Assembly: GCA_037951105.1 (NCBI GenBank)
Contig: JBAMJV010009028.1
Span: forward strand, 1 to 64,000
Length of the DNA: 64,000 nt
Direction: 5' to 3'
DNA from: Echinarachnius parma
Taxonomy: Eukaryota > Echinodermata > Echinoidea > Clypeasteroida > Echinarachniidae
Shown: positions 21,125 through 32,000 of the stretch, one piece after another
Numbering within the stretch: position 1 is the stretch's first letter
How the letters are laid out: each line of letters opens with the position of its first letter
The notes under the pieces: generated by a model
The model's database searches: none
What the model was told of the DNA's origin: nothing
Seen by the model: only the letters and a program-made list of their open reading frames with translations
Translations under genes and position numbers: made by a program

Positions 21125-21690
21125 CTGTAAAGTGTCCAAATCCACGAAAATTACTTGGAGCTTCCTCGTTTCTCTTATACCGTGTTGTTTAGCTTATGGT
21201 AAGAGAATAATAAAATAGGGTTTGATTTTTTCAAATGTCCCTTTAGTATGAAGATAATTATCATTGAAAATCATTATTTCTAAAGCGTTAATCAACGCAA
21301 TTGAAAAAAAGTACAATTGTCTCAGCTGAGAACGTCCGCATGCAGCACCCGTGAGAACATTCCGGAGATTGAACTTTGAGCCGAGCGAGTTCAAATTCCA
21401 TGAATTATGTTTTACGTGTGTAAAAATACACGGGTGCGAATATCTCAAACGGATCATTCATTACTGCGACAAAAGTATGGCAGACCATCAGTATTCGGTG
21501 ATAAAATATGAACTCAATATTCGTTTTTTTCACTAGGTAAACAGTGTTCGTTTTCTTTCAAACTTTCACAAATCTTTCAATTGTATTTTACAATGATATT
21601 GATATAGGATTGAAGTCTCAAATGTCATTTTGTGCAATATCTGACACTTTACAGGCATCACTTTAATACTTGCCCCATTTTGGTATAATA
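21125..21690. mobile_element. Interspersed repeat (CCTGTAAAGTGTC family)
   Basis: It begins CCTGTAAAGTGTCCAAATCC and ends GACACTTTACAGGCATCAC, so the termini are inverted. A second copy lies at 48850-49220 with shared text (CACGAAAATTACTTGG, CGTGTTGTTTAGCTTATGG). Confidence 0.7.
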
Positions 21691-21739
21691 GAATAAGAAA
21701 GTCCTATAAAGTATACCCCATGTATTCAGAGGGTATTAA

Positions 21740-21925
21740 TTACTGTATTGACTCATTATTTTATATGAAATTTATATGAATTGTATATGAATTTTATATG
21801 AATTTTATATGCATGATATGAATTTTATATACATTTTATTATGAAATTTATATTAATTTATTATGAAATTTATATGAATTTATTATGAAATGTATATGCA
21901 TTTTATTATGAAATTTATATTAATT
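21740..21925. repeat. AT-rich TTTTATATGAA minisatellite
   Basis: About a dozen 11-20-bp units of the TTTATATGAATT / TTATTATGAAATT type. Confidence 0.85.
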
Positions 21926-22179
21926 TGATATGATACATTATAATAATAATAATACATCGTTGTACCATTCTAGATTTTGATTGAGAGTGTTAGATACATT
22001 TTAAAATATATTTTAAGATTATTTTTCAAATTTATATTGTGTTACTATATGTCTTATATTGACATAGCCTATTTGAATTTAAATAAAAACAACAAAATAA
22101 TACTACTTTTCAAAGTTTTACATGTCATTACTGTGTTTCTTCATTCTTTTAGCAACTAGAAAGATGCTTTGCAACTTGG

Positions 22180-22560
22180 CAGGGATCTATAGTAACTTTG
22201 TTGACACTGTGCAAAAACTGTCAAAAGGTTAATACAATGCGTAAATCTGTCATCCAATATGTCTGCCGAGTGATGTGTAAAAATCCCATTTTAAACGCAT
22301 GTGATCATGTCGTGTGGCCGGGAGTAATTAGTGAAAATGGAAATTGCTATTTCAAGCAAACTCAGTGCCATAAGTTTGTACACGGTTTAAATGCCAGTCC
22401 CAAATAATTGTTCGAAATACATCATAAATATATCTCAAGAATGACAAGAACATTTGAAAAAAACGAAGCTGGTTTTCTTCTGCAAATAACAACATATTGA
22501 GATTCTTATATATTGAGCATTACTGCAGGCATGAATGGACCACATTCAAAGTAATATTAA
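22180..22560. mobile_element. Decayed TTAA MITE (AGTAACTTTGTTGAC family)
   Basis: AGGGATCTATAGTAACTTTGTTGACACTGTG starts it, and interior text matches the intact copies at 28375-28758 and 54910-55297. The ends have degraded. The open frame inside is part of the repeat. Confidence 0.6.
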
Positions 22561-22619
22561 ATTTATAACCCTGTAACATACTTAAAAGTTGTTATAATGG
22601 CTATTTCCAATGGCAATTA

Positions 22620-23000
22620 AAGCATTGTCGGACTGATATTCTTTGGGGGGGAGGGGGATTATCGGGGGTGCATATGATAAATACCTTGTTTCTTTTTCAC
22701 AGATTGTCCCATTAAATATATGTTTGATTGTTTTTGTCAAATTATTGAGGGGGGGGCACCCCCTCCCCATGCCAACCCTACAAATTAAAAGTTGGTAATG
22801 ACCAATATGGTACGTGTAGCATAGCATGGTCAGACCATGGATGGTCAGACCGATAGTGGGTGGGGGCCCGGGGGGTACACCTAATGTTTTTTGGTTCTTA
22901 ATATTTCTTATATTTCCCCTTATGATTGTGTTATTGGGGGGGGGGGGAATGTGCCCCCCCCCCCCCCCCCCCCCCCAGCTTAAACACTGACTACTGTATG
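22620..23000. repeat. Poly-G/poly-C rich stretch
   Basis: It holds GGGGGGGAGGGGG (about 22646), GGGGGGG (22750), GGGGCCCGGGGGG (22863), G(12) (22936) and C(24) (about 22955-22977) within 350 bases. No gene is seen. Confidence 0.7.
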
Positions 23001-23270
23001 TGGATCATGATAATATTTAGTAAATAACTTTTATGAAGTCTGATGAAATGTATACATGTCGATGTACGCATGCGTGAAGCATGCATAAGCTGTGTGTGTG
23101 TGGTGTGTGTGCGCCTTATACGACTTTCGTAACACATACACATACCGCACGTGTGTTAATATGTGAACTATCGCACACGTACATGTGCACTAGAATTGTA
23201 ACAGACGCCGAATAAAGTTTGTGGGACTAAACTAAGCTTTTTATATCCACTCTGTCTCTGCATTACAAAG

Positions 23271-23397
23271 ATGGCGCAACGAATTGGAGATTTGCTTGGA
23301 AGAATGTCCAAAGGACCTGCTGGTCTTGGAAAGGGGATTCAGCTTCTGATTGGAGCTGGTGCTCTCGCATACGGAGTCAAAGAATCAATTTACAACG
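23271..23397 (+). CDS. PHB2: PHB2 exon 1
   Basis: The ATG has A at -3 and G at +4 (AAGATGG) and matches the MAQ start of PHB2. It encodes the basic N-terminus and membrane anchor, ending in TAC AAC G with donor GTAAGC; phase 1 out. A 5.6-kb intron follows. Confidence 0.95.
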
Positions 23398-26008
23398 GTA
23401 AGCAAGAAATCATAATGTTCATGTTTTTGCAAAATCACAATAATAAACTCAACATCATTTCAACAAACTCAAAAAATGGCAGTCATCATGTCAAACTTAA
23501 ATTTTCAAAGAAAGTAATGAAATAAAAAGCCAAGAAAAGTTTTGGATGACTCATGCTTGCCAAGCAAGCAGGAGGACTATGTACATGTTTGGGCATACTA
23601 TTACTAAATTAATAAAGCTGAGATAGAGTGAGACTGAGAGTGAGAATAACTGTGCATGATCAGTGCCGTCCGTAGGACGGCGCTGTGAAGACGAGACGTT
23701 ACAAAATTTGGAGAAATTTTGCGACGGGTGGTTTCAACAACTTTACATCTATTATTTATTTTTTTTTTAAAGTTCTAGACATGAATTAAACCTTCAACCT
23801 ACCTTGCATGCTATTTAATTTGTTGCAAAAGAATGATAACTTACCTCAAATTGATGATGATGATGATGATGATGACTGTTATTTCCCACCCCTGCAAGTC
23901 AAGAGGCTAACGCTGCTGCGTTAGCCCCTTGCTCCATTGTAGTCAATACTAACATAAAACTAAGGCTGTGGGCACATAATTAACAATATCACGTCAGCTA
24001 GCGGGTTACACGCCTTGTAATTCCATTTAGATTACGCGTAATTCCCCATTCTTTTTTTCAAACTAACAGCAAAGTAAAAATATTTGTTTTTTACACGTTA
24101 AAATGGTAATTAAGTGGAAAACAGTTACCTTATTTTGCAACTTTCCCCCTCTACTGTTCACCAACACTCGACTTGAAAATGACGATGTCGACTCACGATA
24201 GTTAAATTTGTTCAACGTTCGCGTGAAACGATATAATCGTCTTAGTTGTATGACAGTCGTTTTTTGGATAATTATAATATGAAAATGAGCGCGCCATCTA
24301 ACGTTTAAATCTCGAAACGTACAAAACGGCTGTAAATTTGATAGAAGCATTAGCGAACATTTTTCAATTATCGTATCGTTAGAACCGATAATCGCGATGT
24401 CCCTGAAATTGTCGTTGAGGGCAGTGTGATTTTTTATTCATCTGTACATTCCAATGGGAAACCACAGTCTAGCCGGATCCGGCCTGGATTTTGACCATCA
24501 AAATAATCCTTTTTTTCGGAATGTATATCAGTTGAACCAGAATATGTGCCATAACTATATCCCGTGGAACTGAAATTTGGTAAGTATATTCCATCTACTA
24601 ATTTTAGCGAGTGAGAATGAGAGATTTGAGAGATGTGGAATTAAATTTTATTCCCCAGTCCCACACGTTCAATTAACGTTGGGTACACACGGGAATGACC
24701 CTAGGGTGGTTATTTCCTTTGTCTTTGTTCGCTGCATGCAATGTCAGGTGACCGAAAACTCGTCGGCAATGCATAGCGCATGCGCGGGGATAGGAGGTAT
24801 TCCGCGTGTAAGTGGCAATCGGTTGACTAATACAATAAGCCAGGGTGTATCGCGCACGCCGAAATAGATCGATCGCTGTACAGAACGAGCGCACATCCAG
24901 GCTCGTACGCCAAAGTTTGACCTGCGACCTCGCGCATTGCCGACAAGTTTTCGATCACCTTCGAACAAATTCGGAAACCATTTTCGTCACTTCTGTAATC
25001 TTGTCAGTTTTATAGTAAATTTCAGTATAAATAAATAATAAAACGAATGGAGCATCAGACATGTTACGATTTGGATCATTGATGTCCATGCATAACATAA
25101 TTCGTAAGTATGAACCGAGATATGTTATTTAAAGTATGATATTGTGTTTTTTTTAATAAGTGTGTTTGCCGTTAAAGTCTATAAAGTGTTACCATCACAG
25201 TATACACACCTCAGTATGCCAGGCGCCGTACTACGTACGGCGCCTGGTTAGGTTAGAGTGAGACATGATCATTACATTACTGACACTCTGAGTCTGAGTA
25301 GATGTGATTTGTTGAGAATTTTTTTTTTTTAAAACAGGAAAGGGGGGAAAAAAAGTTCAACATGGTCTTGGTCAAAGAAAAAAACAGTCTTTGCCTTGGC
25401 TTTGGCTTGCCATCCATGTACTGTCCATGTAAAAGAAATCCATGAAAATTGAAAGATTTTACTGGTGAATTATATTCTTGTTAAATAAAAAAAAGAAAGA
25501 ATAAAATTACAAATTTGCAAAGAAAAAAGGGCTTTGTCGACGTCGGTGAGCACGGCCACTGGCTGCCACTGGTCTAATTTCTAAAACTCTAGGTCAAGTC
25601 TAGTGCTGTAACCGATCATCGGATCGGCATGCCGATCACGATCCGATCATACATGATCGGACCGTTTTTGCCGATTTCCGATCATGCAGAAAAAATCGGA
25701 AGATCGGATCGGAAAAAAAAAAAAAAAAAAAAAAAAACAACTGATTACCTCTCCTTTTACAAAATTATTCGCGCCGATTTTGAGCTTAGTCCCATGTGTT
25801 TCTGAAAGGTTACGCCAAATTAATCACATGGGACTAAGCTCAAAATCGGCGTGAGTAATTTTGTAAAAGAAGAGGTAATCAGTTTGAAATGAAAGCATAC
25901 CCGTACAAGATTACCTTGGGCTTAGTAATATGGATATATGTTGCTTTGGTATTCATTTATATTCCCAAATTGTGTTTTTTGGGGATCATTTTCCAAAGAA
26001 AAAAAAAA

Positions 26009-26058
<50 letters not shown>

Positions 26059-29000
26059 TATAGCCGATCTCCCGATCATCGATCCGATTTCGAAGATCGA
26101 TAAAATTTTGCCGATCCGATCAAACGATCCGATCATCAAGGTCAGTTACAGCACTAGTCAAGTCCATTTTCTGTTTGGGCAAGCAAGATTGAAAAACATA
26201 TGATTTTACTATCCCGATCAGGACAGTATAGCCTATAGGGAGACTGACAAAAAAATCATTACAAAATTGCTTTTTTTTTTAGGTAAAAAAAAAAAAAAAA
26301 AGAATATGGAGCCGTGTCAAAAGTGTAATGTCACAAAATACAAGGTTATTGTTAATGTGAATTCTTCTTTTATTTGGAGATTTTCGTGTGTTTTGAATGG
26401 TCAACAATGCATTTTGCAACATTTCAATCTTGACCTGACCCCATATTTAGGTGTAATGCACATCTGCAAAGTAAATGGTTCACTCGGGTGAACCATTTAC
26501 ACGCAATATATGCTAATGCGCTGGAGATAACAATAACGGCCATTCGTACACTGTTGCCGTTCAACAGTTGACCGCCGTGTTTTAGGACGCATCGGTAAGG
26601 AAAACGGACGGGAAATAATCATTTTATTTCTACATTTTGCGGTCTTCAAAACAACAAAGTCGGCAATTATTATCAAAGTATATGAATTGTGGATCACATA
26701 AACAAAATTTTTTTTGCATTTGCTGGTAAATTGAGGGAGAAATCAGCCGACAAAAAAATTGTTTCCGTTGGATAGTGCAGCAGGCGGAAGAGGTTGATCT
26801 CCGCACAACGCTATTGTAATGAACCTATGTGTGGTGTAATGCACATTCCATGATTACATAACCGTTACAAAATTATGGGGTTACGGTATCAATGGAAACT
26901 TTTTGTGAGGGTTTTTGTAATGCTGTAACTGACCTTGATGATCGGATCGGTTGATCGGATCGGCAAAAATTTTTCGATGATAGAAATCGGATCGAAGATC
27001 GGATCGGATCGAAGATCGGATCGGATCGGATCGGATAAAAAAAAAAAAAAATAAAAAAATAAGCCCAAGTTAATCTTGTATGGGTATGCTTTCATAAATT
27101 CAAACTGATTACCTCTCCTTTTACAAAATTACTCGAGGCGATTCTGAACATGTGCTGAAAGGTTACGCCAAATTAATCACATGGGACTGAGCTTAGAATC
27201 GCCGCGAGTAATTTTGTAAAAGGAGAGGTAATCAGTTTGAAATGAAAGCATACTCATACAAGATTACCTTGGGCTTATTCATATGGATATATGTTGCTTT
27301 GGTATTCATTTATTTTCCCAAAATATGTTTTTTGGGATCATTTTCCAAAGAAAAAAACAACGATTTATTAATTAATTAAAGGGATAGTTGAGTATTGGTC
27401 AAACTTAACTTTAGTAACCAAAACCTGCACGATTACGATACAAACTAATAGTTATAACTTCACCATGCTCGAAAAGTATACACAATTACAAACGACAAAG
27501 TAAAACCCCTGTTATCATTCAAAAAGAGCCGTTACAACTCGAAGTGTCAAATTAACTCGGCGCGAAGCACTAGCGTTGTAGGTCCTAATACGGGACTGTA
27601 TAGTGCAGTGTGCGGTAATACGGGACTGTAGTGCAGTCACTGTGTGCGGTAATACTATACAGTAGTACGTGTATATTATGTATCGCAACCATAGAAGTAT
27701 GACTCCAACACTGCCGTTGACGCAACTCGCAAGCCCCATTCGCATTCGTTCGCCTTTCGTTCACAGTCGCGCTAACACACGGAGAGACTGGTCCATGAGG
27801 CGCATATATCACTGATTTTTTGCGGAATGGAAGGAAAAATCATAATCTTAATCCACCCGGTAGTTGGATCACATATTGGAGAGTAAATTGCTGGTAAGTA
27901 CCGTATCATGTATAGTTTTAAGCACAATTAGCGTGCACACAAATATTTGGTTTCAGAACGCTAGTGCCTCGCACTAGCGGTTCTAAAAAGTGATACCCGG
28001 GCGTCAACCACTTTTATATGATATTTTGAAAGCAAATTTCACAACAATTAGAGCATTTGAATGGAAATTGTTATTATTTCCCATGTTTTTTTCGATGATC
28101 TTTCATATGGAATTGAAATCAACCAAATCCGTTACAATCGATGTTGGGGGGGCACTTTGGAAATTACCAAAACTCAACTTGGCCTTTAATTTATTTTTTT
28201 TTTGGCGATCCGATCTTCCGATTTTTTCTGCATGATCGGAAATCGGCAAAAACGGTCCGATCATGTATGATCGGATCGTGATCGGCATGCCGATCCGATG
28301 ATCGGTTACAGCGTTAGGTTTTAGTTACATTCTTTAAAAAGTTCTAATGGAAAGTAAAAACAAAAAGTTTTTAAAGGGATCTAGTAACTTTGTTGACATG
28401 TGCAAAAAGTGATGAAGGGTTGATGCAATGTATATTGTTGTTATCTCATATGTCCACAGGGTATTGTGTGAAAATTTCAAGTCAAATGGAAATTGCATGG
28501 CCAAGTAATGAGTGAAAATACAAAGTGATATTCACTAACTCACTGCACTCACTTTGTACACAGACGAAAAACTCGCCCAGAGTTTTTCTTATCTGAATAC
28601 TTTGATCGTACATATCTTTGTAACGAAAGGGAAATTTGAAAAACCGAAACCTGTCCCATGATTTTATTGTTAATACGAATACAACAAGGTATGAGGGAAC
28701 CGCTAGAATTAAAATTTTATTTTGAGGATTTGGACAATGTTACTACATGTAAGTCCCTTTAAAGCACCCTGGCTATGTGTGATACTGATAACCACAATCT
28801 CCCTGCAAGACTTTATAGTGTTCAACTGCTCATGTACATGCACTGCATTTCTTGCGAGTTGCGATTGCGATTGAGTGTGAGTGTGTTCATGAATTGAAGT
28901 TGCAAAGTCTGATTGCTGGCACTGGGCTAACTCTACCTACAGCCCTGGCAGGCCAGTATTATATTTCTAATGTTCACTTCCCTTTTCTGTATCATATTTC

Positions 29001-32000
29001 TTATTGTCCCAAACTCTAGTGGATGGAGGTCACCGTGCAGTCCTCTTTAGCCGGATAGGTGGGGTTCAGAACGAGCTGTACGCAGAGGGCATGCACTTCA
29101 GGATACCCTGGCTCCAATGGCCCATCATCTATGACATCAGGGCAAAGCCAAGGAGGATATCCTCTCCCACCGGTAGCAAAGGTAAATAGATCTATCATTT
29201 ACTTTTGTCAGTACCTCCTGTTTATACATGGTTGAAATCATCTAAATCCCCTTCATTCTTTACAGAGAGGATCTTTACCCCTCCAGTGGCTCATCATCTC
29301 ATTCTCACTTTCAAATGTATCCATGGTCTTGCTCCTCTATACCTGACTGAACTTATTACAATTAGCCCTCCTTCCCGGTACTCGCTCCGCTCCTCACAAG
29401 GCACCCTACTGAACCATCCAACTGCTTCCCACACTTGGGGATAAAGCCTTTGCTTCCGCAGCACCCAACCTTTGGAATAAACTAACTCTGACCCTACGCA
29501 ACCAAGCGTCATTCAATCTTTTTAAAGAACAATTGAAAACTCACATCTTTGAATAACTTACAGCACTTTTGAACATTTTATATGGAAAATGCGCTATGTA
29601 AATGCATTATTATTATTATTATTATTATCTATGACATCAGGGCGAAGTCGAGGATGATATTTTTCCCACCAGTAGCAAAGGTACTGTAAGTAGATCTAGC
29701 AATTACTTACTTGTTTCACTACCCCCTTCTATACACAGTACAGGCATAAAGTAACTATCATTGATAATTCTTAACCCGTTCCCTACGCGTTTATGAAATC
29801 CCCATAGACATTGTACACAACCCACTCGGTTCCCGTGGTCAAGGGGTTAAACAATATTTGCAATTAATGGCACTCGATGTTTCTAAATTTCAATTGTGGA
29901 TGAGGCATGATATGGAAGCCAATACAAGTTTGTTTAATTCTTTTATTACTGACCAGTGTTAGTTTTGAGTGTACCCCTTTGAAAAACGATGACCTGGGCA
30001 ATCCAATCCATCCCATTAGTAGAGTATTTTTAAGTACAAAAAAGTATGATTTTTGAAGATTGTTCTCAATTTTGTGCCTAATTATAAACAGATCTGCAGA
30101 TGGTCAACATCACACTCCGAGTCCTGTTCAGACCTGTTGCCAGCCAGTTGCCCCAGATCCTCCAACAGCTGGGAACAGACTACGACGAGCGTGTGCTGCC
30201 CTCTATCTGCAACGAAGTGCTCAAGGGTGTCGTCGCAAAGTTCAACGCTTCACAGCTGATCACACAGCGTCAACAGGTACTTCATCTTTGGGGACTTTTT
30301 GATTTACATGTTCACTAGTGGACCGGTACTTGAAGTCATGATTACATCACACACCCCTACGTTCACCCATTGTTTGGTCAACTGTTTGGTCAGCTAAGTA
30401 CAAACGCCTAATTACCTAGTCAATTCCATGTTGGTACTCTAAAATGAGGACATGACCCCCAAAACAATGTTTTATCTCTATAAGGGTTAAGTGCCCGCAA
30501 TACGGAAAATAAACACCAACACTTCCTCTACTACATACATGTATGTACCTTCAATTTCAGGTTAGCTTGCTAATCATAGATCTTGATTTTAATACATTCT
30601 TCTTCCAATTTGAGTACATTGCTTGATAAGAGAATGTTTTGCGACTCATCTGTAACTTACGGCACTCTAACTCTAACTACTTGTACATTGAATTTTAGGT
30701 GAGTTTGATGATCAGGAAGCAGCTTACGGACAGAGCGAATGACTTTGGCATCATCCTGGACGATGTCTCCATCACAGAGCTCAGTTTTGGTAAGTTCTTG
30801 AATCTTCATCACAAGTGAAACAAATGTAAATGAGGGCTCAGCAATGCTGAAAAGAGCCTCCCACGATTCTTAGTACAGTTTTAAAATATGTACACAATTT
30901 CAGAGTGCATTTTTGATAGAGGCATGCAGGCTTGGAAAGCAACTCAAGAAAATATGATCATTAATGTTTTCATGTTTTTCAATGTGACTACAAAATGTTG
31001 GGGTTTGATACTCAAACTATGTTGGATTTTCTCATTCTGTCATGGTCAGTTAACAAATCTAGATGTTTGATCTGGCCACCCAAATATTATTTTGCTTTGC
31101 ATTTTGCTGGCCAAAAATAAAGTATTTACTGGGCCTGGTTGTCTTCTGGTTGTGGCCTTTGTTATTGGATTGGCAACGGCTAGGTCAGAAAATTAGGTGT
31201 CGAGTACACTACACAGTTACGGTAGAATCGAAGCAAGTAGCACAGCAAGTAGCCCAACGAGCCATGTTCTTAGGCGACAGGGCTGTCCAGAAAAGACAAC
31301 AGGAAGTCGTTCAAAGCATTCACATGCTCTGGAGTTACCATGTGTAATATGGTAATTGTAAACAGGATGACTAGTGTTTATGTTTTGTTCTGTTCAGGTG
31401 CCAAATACACAGCTGCGGTAGAGTCCAAGCAGGTAGTTGAGCAAGAAGCCCAGAGAGTCATGTTCTTGGTGGCAAGGCCTGTCTAGGAAGGGCAACAAGT
31501 GTTTGTCCAAAGCATTCTCATGCTGTTGAGTTACCATACAGTTTGAAAAACATAACACAATATAATTAAAGTGTTTTATCTTTTGTTCAGGTGCTGAGTA
31601 CACAGCTGCAGTAGAGTCCAAGCAGGTAGCACAGCAGGAAGCCCAGAGAGCCATGTTCCTGGTGGAGAGGGCTGTCCAGGAAAGACAACAGAAGGTCGTC
31701 CAGGCGGAGGGAGAAGCAGAGGCCGCCGCGATGATATCCTTTGCAACAAAATAACTATTTAACTAGCATTTTAACCATGTCAGTACCATGATAATAGTTA
31801 TGATAATAAAGATCAAGCATTCACGACTGTGGCTTTATGCAAGCTGTCCTTAATTCCTGCCAGGTACCCATTTACAACACATGGGTTGAAAATAGCAAAT
31901 ATGGATCAGATGCCTTGTTGAAGTCTAGGTTGGGAATCGAACCCACAACCTTTGCGCTGAAAGGGGCAGGCCCAAAACAATATACCAAGACACTCTCACT

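Noticed and set aside
22198-22407. Cys-containing 69-codon open frame
   Set aside because: Lies in a decayed TTAA MITE; sister copies are not open in this frame.
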